DNA from: Ceratobasidium sp. AG-K
Taxonomy: Eukaryota; Basidiomycota; Agaricomycetes; Cantharellales; Ceratobasidiaceae
DNA: 64,000 bases
Reading direction: 5' to 3'
Assembly (NCBI GenBank): GCA_037039685.1
Contig: JAWNGF010000001.1
Coordinates: 9,796,001-9,860,000, forward strand
In this document: positions 33,594-45,809 of the stretch, one piece after another
How the letters are laid out: each line of letters begins with the position of its first letter
Position numbering within the stretch: position 1 is the first letter of the stretch
Notes under the pieces: model-generated
The model's input: the letters and a program-made list of their open reading frames with translations, nothing else
Databases searched by the model: none
What the model was told of the DNA's origin: nothing
Made by a program: the position numbers and the translations under genes

Positions 33594-35969
33594 ATGTCTG
33601 CTCCACTATCCGCTGGGAGGGTGCGGTCGAAAACCGGGTGCTTGACATGCAAGAATAGGTTCGGTCTAAAGACAGTCGCCGGCTCTTGGCTGATCATCCC
33701 TACAGGCGAAAGAAGTGTGATGAAACTCGGCCATTGTGCGAAAGATGCAAAAAGGCGGGGATGACATGTCTGGGATATTCTTACCTTGAAGACTCGGGGG
33801 ACAAGGCAGTCAGGATTAGGTCCAAGGCTGCAGCTCGGGTGTCGGCTGCCAAATCTGCTGCGGCAACGCACGGAAAGAATGATTCCCCCCATCCTGGCCC
33901 ACCCCAAGTCCATCCGCCAGTCACTCCTCCCACTCCTTCGACGGCTGCTGTAGCAAGCCCACCCATGCCAGCCCGGACCTCCTTGCTACCATTGATTCCC
34001 GGCATGGCGCGTGACAGCAGTATGTTGCCGACATCCACACAGACGACATACGACACCACGCCCAGCGGCCACTCTGTGTTCAACAGCGTCTTCGACTTTT
34101 CATTTCTGTCTCCTCTCCAGCCTGGTGCGGCATTTAATCCTGGGCTCGGCGACACCACCGAGTGGAATGTGATTTTCCCACCGGGAGAGGTTGGTGATGC
34201 GAACTCGGCCCAGCATTCTGAAGCGTATCTGGACCCGGCATATGGTACACAAATCGACCGGCAACTTGCGTGGGGTTCATCTGGCCTGTCCGAGATCAAC
34301 CAGATGCCCGTAGCGCCCAGCACACGACCGAACTCGAGCCCTGACCAACCTCGCTCAATGACGTCTGGTCAAGCAAGCCTGTTCAATGCTCTTTTCAGCC
34401 TCGGGCAACCCTCCGCCGAACCCACACTCCCCACCCCTGCTCCCTCGACCAGCTACACCACTTCGCCCGCCTCGACCTGGCCATCGCCCGACGTCGAAGT
34501 GGACTCGGATTCGAATACGAGCGAAGATTCGGATCCAGAAGGAATTAGGGAAATAATCTGCAGCACGCCAACCCTGGACACCACCGTCCAGAGTAACTCG
34601 CTACCGTTTGTTCTTCAGAGCTGTAAGTAGGCATTCAAACCCTGGGACCGCTCTCACCCTCGCCCAGATGCTCAATGGATATCTCGAACGGTCTACGAAC
34701 CGCTGAGGCTAGCTTACAAGGTCCGACACTGGGTCACGCTCCGTTATACCCAGTCAGAGGACACGCGGACAAGCATCACCATGTTTGCAGGATTGTTGAA
34801 CGCCATGTGGAAGAAAGACGCCTCAACGTCCGAGTATCGTCCCCTTATCTCGATGGTCAGCGAACGCGTAAGAACCCGGGTGATCCAGGCTACCTCTGGG
34901 TTAAGACTGGCGGCAACGAGCCAGGCCGAGGCTGCAAGTGCCATGGACGAGGCGACTCAGGCGTTGGACGAGGCCATGGAGGTGATTACACTCTGACTCT
35001 TTCCATCTTTTCTGGCTCACCACGCTCGCAGATGGTAGCAGTTCAAATGCTATCAGCTCCCATGCATAATGCCATGAGCCTCTTTATCGAGGCTGCCCCA
35101 CTCTTTCGCATGGCTTGTCCCGAGCCTCCTCACGAGCCCCTCATCAATCTCCCAGGCCTATTCATCCACCAGGACCTCAACCTACGGCATTTCGCAGCCA
35201 TTGATGTCGTCGTGGCCGCAACCCTCGCCCGACCGATGCTATTCCGTTACGACGTGCACTACGATCCGGCAATGTGCAACGGAATTATGGATACCGAGGA
35301 GATAGGCCTGCAGTGGTTGAATGGGATCCCGGACCAGATCGTACTTTTATTAGCGAGGATGAATATGCTCCGCGACGATTTCGGACCAAACGTTGACCCG
35401 GGAGTTATCCAAGATGCTGAGAGGGAGCTGCGAGACTTTACTTCGCAGCCTGGAGTCTCAACGGACGCCTATTTGATAATTGCCAGGCTCGCCGTACAAG
35501 AATGCTGGAGGCTAGCGGCGTATATTTACTTGTACATGGTAGGTTATTTACTATGTGATATAGGGCTAGACTGACTTTGTTAGGGTTTGTGCGGCGCGAG
35601 CAGCGCTGACCCTCGAGTCCAAAAATACACCAAGAGCTTTATTCGTCTACTCGAGAGGACCAAACCTGGTCGAACCCCCGACTCGTTCCTAATCGCCCCG
35701 TTGTTATTGGTAAGCCTTGGAACCTGACGCTGGGTCCCCAGTCTCACATTATTGCTCAGGCTGGTGTGGCAGCTCACCGGCAACGCGACCGAACCCTGAT
35801 CCAGCGGCGACTACTGTCGGTCAAAGAATGCGCCAACCGTGGAACGACAGGAAATGACGCTGTGCACATGCTGGAGGACATATGGACCCGGACAAGTGCC
35901 GAGGGACGCCCGGCTACATGGAACGACCACAAAGTTGCTGCTTCGAGTATTTTGTTTGGGCTATCGTGA
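33594..35969 (+). CDS. Zn(2)Cys(6) transcription factor, family copy 4
   Basis: Exon 1 (MSAPLSAGRVRSKTGCLTCK) joins across a 48-nt intron to RKKCDETRPLCERCKKAGMT-C, so the binuclear cluster is complete. The linker is longer and richer in Pro/Thr than in copies 1 and 2. It contains SGQASLFNALFSLGQP, a block shared with copies 5 and 6. EDSDPEGIREIIC and NSLPFVLQSCK follow, then YEPLRLAY, FIEAAPLFRMACPEPPHEP, LRHFAAIDVVVAATLARPML, IARLAVQECWRLAAYIYLYM, and a last exon with SVKECANRGTTGNDAVHMLE ending at 35969. All exons are open. It lies about 0.8 kb downstream of dead copy 3. Confidence 0.85.
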
Positions 35970-37536
35970 GTTGTATTGGTATGTTAAATTAATCTGTAGG
36001 TAGACTTTCTGGTGTTTTGTTGCTTTGTGTATCAGATACATGATATTTAATACATATCGTAGCTTTAGTAAATTAAATTCGTTTATCCGATCAAAGTACC
36101 GCTGCGACTCGTCCAGTTTGATGATCGCACTGTAATTTACAACTTTCGGCAAGTGGATTCGCGGCTCTGAAATCTGGTCGAAGCTCAGGAACTGATGATC
36201 CACCGGTTTCAAGTTTGTCCCGGTTCTTCGGGGTTCACGCCCCTATCTCCGCACTCCTGATTCGGAGCCGAGGGGTAATCCTTCTGCCAACAAACATGCA
36301 GAGATGAATATTCGACTATATATGCGCAAACCACAAGTCCAAATATCGCAACTTCCCGAGTCACTCGAATGTGTCGAGTCGTCAATGCAACTGACTAGTC
36401 AGGCGTGCCACTCACCGCCATTTGCGTCTTAAACCTGAATAACCATCAGAAAATCGTGTGAATGTTACGTTGAGTCACTTTTCGAGATTATGCGCCTTTC
36501 GGGAACGCAATTATGCTTTCATCCGTTGCAAGCTTAGGTCACGTCGTCTGGTGATATCTATATCATGTTTCCTGCATATATCTTACACTCATGCCCGACT
36601 TTTTTCAGCCCATTTCTCTCTAATTTCTCCCATCGTGTAACTTCTGCGAAAACCGGCCAACTCATATCCTATCCGAGTCAAGTGGCAACGGTGCATAGCC
36701 TCTGGCAGCCCTTTTCGTACGATGTTGATTCAAGAGCAGTGCCAGGCTCAAGTGGGCGTGCCTAGTGGAAATACGATGGATGCGATTCGACTGGAGCACA
36801 CCCGTCACAATCACACTTCGGTGAGCAAACGAGAGGTGATCAATGGAGCCTCGTGTGGTAGCCACTGGCCCACGGCTCGGCGTATGATCTGGGACGAGGA
36901 TCGGCACGCAAAGTACAATGGAGGATGGGCGCGGCAACGTATGTGAGTGAAATACCCCACCAGCTGGGTTCGATGCGCACGGCGTTTCCCAGTCGAGCTA
37001 TAGCCACTTGCCACCAACGTGCGTGAAATGAGTGGTCCTAACCATTGAGAGGAATGGAAGCCAGCGACCGAACAGTGACTCGGAACGTGGGTATGACCGA
37101 TGACCAACGCGAGATTCGAAGATGGCAGGCCAAATGCGAGAATATTCCGGATGATGCCCTAGCCACTCTAGCCGCCGGTTGTGACTATTATGGTCGACGG
37201 GTACCGAGTATATGCGCAAGCGGCCTGATTTGGCAGTTTGAGCCACGAGGCTTATCTCGTTGGGGAAGTTCGGGTTGAGAAGCGCCGAGAAGACGTCCCG
37301 AGGTCGCTATCCGGGGCGTTTCTGACCTCATCAATTTGCAATAGTGGCTGGGACTGACTCGGCTCACAGCGAACAACCACCAGTGCGACACCCATACTAT
37401 ATATTACTCTACCCTAGCACGCGTCCTTGAGTGGATCGAGTGCGAATACGACATCTAGTACCGACTAATTCCTGCTTTCGTGACGTGTAATTGTTTTTCT
37501 TGTATTTACGTACGGCCTTATCACCCCTTGTCGCTG
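35970..37536. other. Intergenic, no gene supported
   Basis: About 1.6 kb between copy 4 and the BCAS3-like gene. Short frames exist, but none has a recognisable motif or consistent splice pattern. The promoter of the next gene is expected near 37400-37536. Confidence 0.5.
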
Positions 37537-40500
37537 ATGAGCCCTCTCTCCGACGATGCTGTTCCCAATCATCAACCGGTCGAGGGGGAGCTTGTTTGTG
37601 TCGCCGGAGAGCCCCATGTGCGCACTCCGGTCCCTGCTAGGTGAGTTTAATGGTTAATATTAATACGTGCTGACGTTTTTTTCAGGGAACAAAGCACCCT
37701 CGAGTCTCTAAGCTCTGCCTTTCGAGGGTTGGGTGGCATGACGCGTGCCAGCACACAGCCAACACGCACTACGACCTATGCCTCGTTTTCTCCGTATCTC
37801 GCCAGCCCTGCTCTCAGCAATAATCTCATGCTCTCTGACGACGACGGGGGCCCCGACGAGGGACTGTACGGTGCCCGCCACTCGCTGGACATCAGTGACG
37901 AATCGATCATATGGAGTGGATGGGACGAGATTTGGTGGGACGGACAGAGCTCCCCCAGGTGAGCTCCTTTGTTGTTTCGTCTTACACGGGCTAATGCCGC
38001 CCAGTCGGCTGCTATTTCTTGGATATAGAGGGGGGATCCAGGTGTGGGATTGCACAAACGAGCAGGTCCGAGAGGTTCTCAACCTGCTCTCGCCGACCAT
38101 CGGATCCGTGGTTGGTGCGGCCGTTATCCCCGCCCCTGCATCTTCCCAGGACGACTCGCTTATCGAGCACCGTCCACTTGTCGGTATATTGTAAGTTGTT
38201 TACTTGTTCTCGAACATTCTCTCACTCGTCGCAGAACTTCACGCCCGGACGAACTGGTAATCTATTCGCTACGCACTCACAAGATACACAAACGGATCCC
38301 ATTCGACTCACCCCACGCCGTCCAGGCGAGCGATCAATTCATCGTCATAGTACGTATTAGCCTCGATTTGTTATTAGGTACTAACGGTCATCTGACAGTC
38401 GACGGTTGCTCCCCCGGCTCTTCATGTGCTTAATTCGGCCACATTTGATCACCTGAGCACCATTGGCACCCCACACGTTGCCCTGCCTGAATTTGCTCTT
38501 TCCCGTCGCCTTCTAGCCTATGCCTCGACGCCGCCACCCCCGAGTGCCTCGCCTACGCCCACCCCCACGACCCACAGCCCCAGCAAGGTCCAGGCCGACA
38601 TCAGTATGGCGATCGAGGGTGCGCGCAAGGTCGGAGCGGGGGTTTGGAGCGGAGTCAAGACTCTGCTCGGCGACAGCACCGCTCCCCGGCCCGCAGTTCC
38701 ACTCTCCCCGCCACCCATGTCTCCCACGTCTCGCACGATGCTCATGTCGCCACGCGTCTACAGCCGTAGCGCTCCCACCGAGTCCACGTATTCAACAGGC
38801 ACTTCCGGGCCGCGGGCAACGCTTGCCGCAGAGACGCGCCCGACCGGTTCTCAGGGACACGTGACCGTGGTGGACTTGCAACCGCTTTTGGCCGGTTCAA
38901 CCGCCCGACGCATCGTTCAACACCATGCGACGCCCGGGCAGGCCATCGGCGTCATGTCGTTCTCTCGAGCGGGGAACATGTTGGCCGTCACGGGCATCGA
39001 CGGGATATGCGTGCGTGTATTCGAGGTTCGGCCCAAGGGACTCTATTCGCCAGGTGGCCCACGACTCCGCGACGAACTCAACGAACTGCAGGAGCGCGAC
39101 ACGGGAATTCTATGGCACTGGTACGACCTGCAGCGCGGGCTCACTCGTCGGCGTATCACGGACATTGTTTGGTCGGCAGACTCGAAATGGCTTACGGCAA
39201 TCACCGTTCGCGGCACCCTTCATGTATTCACAATTAATCCCTACGGCGGCACACCCACTGGCGAGTCGCATCTGCTTGGTTCGGGACGAGTCGTCAACAT
39301 GACAGGTCCCCAACGTGCCCCGGTTTCTCTCTCGCCACTGCTCCGTATCCACATGTCCAGCCCTTCCGAGCAAGCTTTGGGTGTCCCTGTCACCGCTACC
39401 TTTGGTCGTCCCGCCAAGCCCTCTCGCGAGTCGGCCACTCAGGACGTGTTCGTGCTCAACCGTGCCACAGGCGAGTTGATGCTCAAGCAATGTGTTGTGA
39501 GGATGCAACCCGCGTCGACGATCGAAGCGAGCATTTCGCTCCCGAGCGCGCTTTCCAATAGCATGACCGGCGTGAGTGCCTTGTCAAACATGATGCGTGG
39601 AGCCGTGGGCGGTGGACTGGACAGGGCCGAGATGGCACTGGGCGGCGTCGAGGCGGTTGGACGTACGTGGGGTATTGTGAGACGAGAGAAGGAATGGGGC
39701 GAGGTTAGGCGGGTGATGGAGAGGACTAAAGCGACCAAGACGGTCAAGCCCTCCAAGTCCTCGTGAGTATTGCGTTTGAATCATAAGGTTTTACTAACTC
39801 GGTTTAGGTGGCTTGCTCAGGCTGAAATCTCGACCTGCACCCGTTCGACCCGACTCCTCCCCGGTCCCATATACCTCTCCCATCAGTTCACGTTCTTCGC
39901 CTTGTGCCAAGACTGGCAGGCCCTCTTCCAAGGCGGACATCTCGAGCTCCCGGCGGAACGCATTGTTGTCCGACGCGAAGTCTCGGCTCGACCAATCGCT
40001 GAATCCGGCTTGGACGATACTTTTCTCGGTTCAGACAACACCCCCGCGTCGCTCGACGATCCGCTCAAGTCGGCCCTCAGTGGCTCGCTCTCTCCCACCT
40101 CGGCTGCGGCCCAGATCCCGAGCTACCCAAACGCGTACGCAGGGAGCAAGAGCACGAGCTGGAAGGTCCCAGTCAAGCGATTAACTTACATCGGCGAAGG
40201 CCTGAAGCGCGAGATTGGGCGCGTACGACCACCCGGCACAGGACTTCGCTCCCCTCGGTCGCCCCAATCGACCACCTCGACTCCTATCGGGGAGACCCAC
40301 GGCATCAAGCTCGAGTTTGGCGACGACGCGTTGTTCGAGGTCGACGAGGACTTGCCATCGAGCAACGTCGAAGAATCCTCGGGTGGCTTGCGTGCTCTCC
40401 CCGAAGACGAGGGTTCTCGCTCGGCCGAGTCTGGTACAGGCAGCGTGCCCTCGACTGTGCCCGACATGACCCACTTGGCCAGTCCAGACGTGGGCTGGGG

Positions 40501-40663
40501 CGAGGGAAGCATGCTCGACGACGACGAGTATATTCGTGCGCGCGAGGCAGAGACTGGCTTTGACGATTTGGTGGTTGGGTTTATGGACGAGGAAGAGGTG
40601 GAGCGAAAGGCGGCGGTAGAGACTGTTGTTGCGACCGGGCGAAAGACGAGGAGGAAGCGCTAG
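37537..40663 (+). CDS. BCAS3-like WD40 protein
   Basis: The gene resembles the fungal BCAS3 group of PROPPIN-like WD40 proteins, which in animals work with PHAF1 at autophagosome formation sites. Starting at the ATG at 37537 (MSPLSDDAVPNHQPVEGE), exons give LLFLGYRGGIQVWDCTNEQV, ELVIYSLRTHKIHKRIPF, then a long Pro/Ser linker, GHVTVVDLQPL, GVMSFSRAGNMLAVTGIDGI with CVRVFEV, LQRGLTRRRITDIVWSADSK and WLTAITVRGTLHVFTI. The C-terminal domain contains DVFVLNRATGELML and, after a small intron near 39763-39807, WLAQAEISTCTRSTRLLPGP. The tail is acidic and ends KTRRKR at 40663. About five introns; exons are open. GC content is higher than in the neighbours, fitting a conserved gene. It sits between Zn-cluster copies 4 and 5 with no obvious functional tie. 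Confidence 0.7.
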
Positions 40664-42125
40664 TGACTTGTAACCCGGTCAATAATGTAACAACTGCCTA
40701 GACTACCCGCGTGCTGGAAACTTGGGTCTTTAGCTTGAATGGGCTCGTTTCGATGAGTTCTAGTTGCTGGGATTTGCATTCGTGTGGTCGAGTCGGTTTG
40801 TCACGGGTGCCTCAGCAAAAAAACCCAGGGGTAATTAAGAGGGGAATAGCATATGTTTAAATGAACCCAAATTCGACGAAATCGCAGGTGATTTCATTTC
40901 GACAGACCGTCTCGCGTTTCGTTCGCCATTTGGATCACGTCAAAAATCGCCGGGATGTTTGACTGTGAGTGGAGATAATCGTGCATACATGTACCAATAG
41001 GTACACATCTAGGGCGCTAGGACTGTAGGTGTGCTCCAGGACAGCAGGTTATTGGGCTAAGTTCTTGTAATGGTACAAGTAGCAAAATGATTAGCTAACT
41101 CAAGCAAATCCGTCGATTCTCTTTTGGGCTTGTGAGTGCCAATTTGCTAAAGGGGAATAGCTGTTACAGGGGCGAGGAACAAGCCCCTGTGACAGTGGTA
41201 TCTATACTACTACAGGCGCTGTATGTACCCTTATCCCAAACCATTAGTACTCACCAGGGAGGACTGTTGGTTTTGAGTCAATGAGGACTCTCTTCAGTGG
41301 GCACTGGTTTATATACCATGGTAAGGGTACCATGGTTCTGATAAGAATCAGCCAACCAGAGGCTGAGGCATGCCCCACTGAGGGCCACGTCACAAAGGAA
41401 TCTGATAGAAGGTTAGAAACGAGATGGAACAGAGCGAGTGCGAAGCGCAGCGAGCACGAGCGAAGTGGGGATGAAAGCAAAGGGCTAGCACACAACGTAT
41501 ACTAGCGCTTTCGGTATGAGACCTCATCAGTGCTCATCCCCTTGTTTATATATCTGCTGGGAGCCAAGGAACTCCCACGCTAAGCGGCACGGCGGCCGGC
41601 TTGGCGAATTAAGCGAGATAACCTATCAGCGAATGATAGTATGACAACATGGATCTCGGCGGCCGAAGTTGACACGTGTCAACAGCCAAGACCACGCTAC
41701 TCGGCACGGTACAAAGGAACGAATCCTTGGCAGCCGGCCACGTCACTCCTCGGCTACACGTGTCCGCTTAAGCGAGCCCACGTGTGCTAAATTGTTCCAC
41801 GTCACTAGGCACCTGACAACCGATGCCCGCAAATCCCCAGCGCAAAGCGCAGCAGGAAAACACAGCGGCACCGGCCCGGCCTGTAACAGGACGCTTATAG
41901 CCTCGACCCCAGAGTTCGACCCGCCAACAAGTGCGGGGAACCGAGCTGGGGAGTATGGGCTTTGGAGTAGTCGGACCGACAGAACCAAGGGTCGAGACCC
42001 TTTGTCCACGTCGAGCCCTACCAAGGGTCCTTTAGCACCCAGTGCTAACATGTCACGTGACCGATTGGTAAGTCTTATATAATGCTTTGTCATACCAGAT
42101 GACTAACGCTTACAAAACAACAGAG
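40664..42125. other. Intergenic region with strong palindromes, possible old LTR fragment
   Basis: No gene is supported. Inverted repeats seen: CTGTTACAGGGG...CCCCTGTGACAG at about 41162-41196, ACCATGGTA-AGGG-TACCATGGT near 41317-41338, and the palindrome GTTGACACGTGTCAAC near 41669-41684. Read on the minus strand, TGTTGACACG... to ...CCCTGTAACA with an internal TATATAAACAAGGGG looks like a solo LTR. I found no matching target duplication, so the limits are not fixed. CACGTG at 42054-42059 is the counterpart of the motif upstream of the other regulator copies. Confidence 0.35.
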
Positions 42126-42210
42126 TTAGGTTAGGTTAGGTTAGGTTAGGTTAGGTTAGGTTAGGTTAGGTTAGGTTAGGTTAGGTTAGGTTAGGTTAGG
42201 TTAGGTTAGG
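42126..42210 (+). repeat. (TTAGG)17 perfect microsatellite
   Basis: 85 bp of uninterrupted TTAGG units, 17 copies with no error. It lies between the CACGTG core and the remains of the zinc-cluster exon of copy 5. The unit is one G short of TTAGGG, the usual telomere repeat of filamentous fungi. Confidence 0.97.
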
Positions 42211-42539
42211 ATCTACGAGTGGAATTCGAAGAGAGTGACATGAAGATCGGTACCGATCAAATGGCTTGGCGCTAAGAGTGACTGATCCTCGACAATGTTA
42301 GTAATTCGGGATCAAGCGCCGGGTGTGTGGCCTTTTTCCGCGTCAGCTGTCTCATAAGCCCCCAAGCTAACGAAGGTCTACTGTACCTCCTCCATCTGCC
42401 AGTCATACCGTGATGTGTCGCAAGGTTTATTGCTTACTTCTTGGCCGTTTGATCCCTGACCCCCGGCCACGTGTGACAACCCCAGAGTGGCCTGGGTATG
42501 ACCGTCTCTTTCCTACCACCACCCCGGGCTACTCTATAT

Positions 42540-44634
42540 GGCCACAGCGAAGGGCGCGCAGCTGTCCAGTTACCTGACCACATCAGGTAATTTTGTCCGG
42601 ACATATATCTCTGGTCCCCGATGTGACTGTAAATAGACAGACACAAAAAGTGCGACGAGAACTCGGCCGAAATGCCAGCGCTGCACGAAATCTGCGTCGA
42701 GTGCGGTGGATACGGGCCCCTTGAGCACCGAGATGCCAAGCCGAAGCGGAAAAAAATACGGCCTGAAACCTCGGGATTGGTGGTTGCCGCTTGGCGTTAC
42801 CCAACGCTGCTCGTACCCCATCATAATTACAGATCCTGCTGTTGAGTTCAAGAGCCTCGGCGAGTCGGTCGGGATGGGTTTGAACCTTGAAGCCCCCCGA
42901 TTTGATTTTTCCATGCCCCGTCGACAACACTTGGCATCCGTCGTTGCAACAGACTCTGCCCCCGCCGATAAATATCGAGATTATCGACCTCACGGCGTAC
43001 CCCGAGCCCTCATCCATGCCTGGCCCCTCTAAACCCTCGGGTCTTGAAGTTGCCCGACGGTCGAAACTATCCGCAGGTCAAGCTAGTCTATATCAGGCGC
43101 TATTCAGTCTGGCAAAGCCTGATCAAGCATCGCCTCTCGCTTGCTCCAGTCCATCGTCGTCTATCCCGAGTGGATCTCTCTGGTCTCCAAACACGGATCG
43201 AGACAATGCGTCGGACACGAGCGAGGACGACGATCCTGAAGGCGCGAGGCATCTTTGGTGTACCGCGCCGGTGATGGATTAGTTGCGTCGTGAGCAACTC
43301 GTTGCCATATGTTTTGCAGAGCTGTGAGTCCAGGTCTGAGTCGTTTGAAGCGTACTAATTTTTTCATAGATGCAACCTGGTTGAACTATATCAATGTTTG
43401 AGCCGCTGAGGCTCGTTTATCCGACCAGAGAATGCGTCATTGCCAAGTTTGCGAGTCCAGAGTCGCGCTCGAGGATCATACTTGTATTGCAAATGCGATG
43501 TCCATGTTACGAAAAGCCGCAAATCCCCAAGGCGTCCCCCTTGTCTCGAAGCTCACATCCCGAGTCCACCAGACCGTCACGGTGTTCAAGTCGAGCTCAC
43601 GCTCAAACGTCCCCGGCGTCGACCAACAAAATGCTCGATCAGCGCTGGACAACATTGTCGAGGTACACCTCTCGCTCTTTTTCTCGCCCAATCTCACGGA
43701 GTTCAAGCTACAGATCATGGGTATTACAATCTACTCGAGCCCCTTGTCATCCGTCATCCACCTCATGCAAGACGCCGCACCTGTTTTTCGATACGCCTGC
43801 CCCGAACCGCTCACCCAACTCGTCAGTCTCCCGGAGCTGCTCCTCGGGCCGTGGGTCCATCTACGGTACTTTGCCGTCACTGACGTGACACTAAGCATCA
43901 CTACCGGTCGACCCATGTTTTTCCGGTACGATGTCGAGTTTTCACTCCAGCTGTACGAGCAGATGGAAACGCGCAAGACAAATTTTGGCTTGACCTGGAT
44001 GCACGGCATGCCTGATCCGTTGGTGCTACTATTTGCGTGGATGAACAACCTGCGCGAGGAGGGTGGAGTGGGGGAGGAGCTCGTAGCCCGAATTGAGCGG
44101 GACGTGCAGGATTTGAAGATTGGACCGGGCAACGCGACCGATCCGGCTCTCAAAGTCGGTAGACTGGTCGTGCAAGAGTGTTGGCGCCAGGCGGTATACA
44201 TTTACCTCTACATGGTGCGTGCTTTGGCTTGGGGTTGGCCCGGTGCTGATGATGTGCAGGCATTGTGCGGGGTCCCCGCCGACGATCCACGCGTGAAGAA
44301 GGCTGTTAAAACGTTTATGCGGCTCGTGAATGGGACTAGTCCCGGGAGGAATCCGGATGCTTTTTTGGTTGTTCCGGCGATCATTGTGCGTTGCTCTTTA
44401 CTCTTTGCGCTATTTTTATTGATAATGGTGTAGGCTGGTGTGGCAGCGCGCCGACCACGCGACCGAAATACACTCCGAACCCGACTCGCCGCGCTCCCCG
44501 AATGTAAACCCGGAACATGCAGGCATGACAGTCTACTCATCCTAGACGACGTATGGAGTCGGGCTGGAGCGCAGGCGCGGGCAGCCGTATGGAGCGATTT
44601 GCGATTAGGATGTTTGAGGATCTCGGGAATGTAG
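42540..44634 (+). pseudogene. Zn(2)Cys(6) regulator family copy 5, decayed
   Basis: A family member with a destroyed DNA-binding region. Before the first intron, YLTTS stands where the others have CLTCK, so both first cysteines are lost. After the intron the exon reads HKKCDE, then one extra A at about 42660 shifts the frame; in the shifted frame TRPKCQRCTKSA is still readable, but the sixth Cys is absent. Further frameshifts lie after CTAPVMD near 43279, at NYINV/FEPLRLVY near 43396 and near 43495. Better-preserved parts are LSAGQASLYQALFSLAKP, DAAPVFRYACPEPLTQ, LRYFAVTDVTLSITTGRPM, VQECWRQAVYIYLYM and a last exon ending at 44634. At least four frameshifts make it non-functional. Confidence 0.85.
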
Positions 44635-44639
44635 GGGAC

Positions 44640-45631
44640 TTTTATTTTTTTAGAATCTCGTTTGCCTTTCACGTTATGAAGCCTAGTACCAGTTATATTA
44701 GTTGTACGATTATTGTAGTCTATATTAGGATCATGTATTTTCTTGGTTGTGTTGTGTTGGTAACCCATCACATGACCTTTACATTTGTCACCCCTCACCT
44801 TGTGGTTGTGAAATGAAAGGAATGGTCTCGACTTCCAGGCCCGGCATGAGTTCCTACAGCGATTGTCGATGGTAGTTCAGGAAGCACTGAAACTACATGA
44901 AACGTACAATTACTCAACGAGCTTCCGAGTCCGTGAAAACAAAGATTACGCAGCAATCGGTGAACTATGTCCGATGGGATAAAGATTGGCCGAGGCAACT
45001 ACGGAGAGATGTTAGGAGAATAGAATCGTATTGCATTTAGCCGAAACCATGTGGATGCCAAGGGCGAGCTAGCCTGTTCTTGCCCTATCGGCTGTTCGGT
45101 GCACGTGGGAGCCGAGTTGAATGCTCTACTGGGTATAGTACGTCAATCATCTCCTGTGATACGATCAATGTACGGAGTGAGTCATAGCCTTAAACGGTCA
45201 AGCACATATAGGCGGATCAACCCGGATCGCATCACTTCACGGGACCGTAGATCAAGCTCTATCGCGCCACAGATGGCTCTACAGCGAAGCAGGCTCGGAT
45301 GGACTGTGATGTATGCCCCTTGTTTTCTGTGATTGTATGCGCGTGAAACGGTGATATTTTCGTGCGGGAAACCCAATAGTAGCTCAACGTAAAAATTAAG
45401 CGTGGTGTTCCTTTCCTTGATCTGTGATTCGACTCGTGGATAACTAACCGTATTGTGATCAAGGAAGCTTTCGTGCCTCGTCTCGATGCTTCTGCTCCCC
45501 TTTTCACTCACTGACGTTCCCAATCATAGTATCCACTAACAGCACTCCACCCCAGGCAGGACGTATATGGTTACGCCGTATTGTGTCCTTCTGATCTCCT
45601 GCGCTCTCTGGGGTCACGCGATCGCAACTGA
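44640..45631. other. Intergenic, nothing recognised
   Basis: About 1 kb between decayed copy 5 and the receptor gene. No frame with a recognisable motif, no repeat noticed. Confidence 0.5.
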
Positions 45632-45730
45632 ATGTCGATGGTTCCTGCTGACCCACCGACCAGTACGCTTCTGGGCCAGCATCTTTCAATGAAGGTGGCA
45701 AAGCAGATCTTTGCGTGCATCGTGTTTTAG
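45632..45730 (+). CDS. Candidate small prenylated-peptide ORF (possible pheromone precursor)
   Basis: A 32-codon frame opens with ATG right after an in-frame stop. It begins MSMVPADPPTST and ends KQIFACIVF-stop. The last four residues (Cys-Ile-Val-Phe) fit a CAAX prenylation box, and the ORF ends 80 bp from the end of a pheromone-receptor gene on the other strand. Basidiomycete pheromone precursors are usually 35-100 residues with an aliphatic CAAX box such as CVVA or CVIA. Phe as last residue and the short length are atypical. It may be chance. Confidence 0.2.
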   Translation: MSMVPADPPTSTLLGQHLSMKVAKQIFACIVF

Positions 45731-45809
45731 AGGTTTGGTTCTGCAATTGCACTCGATCTGGTGCTTATCGCTGAATGTGTTGAAATTAAAAGGCGGTACA
45801 TTTTCTTTG

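Noticed and set aside
42126..42210. Chromosome end (telomere)
   Set aside because: Genes and pseudogenes continue on both sides and the unit is TTAGG, so it is interstitial.
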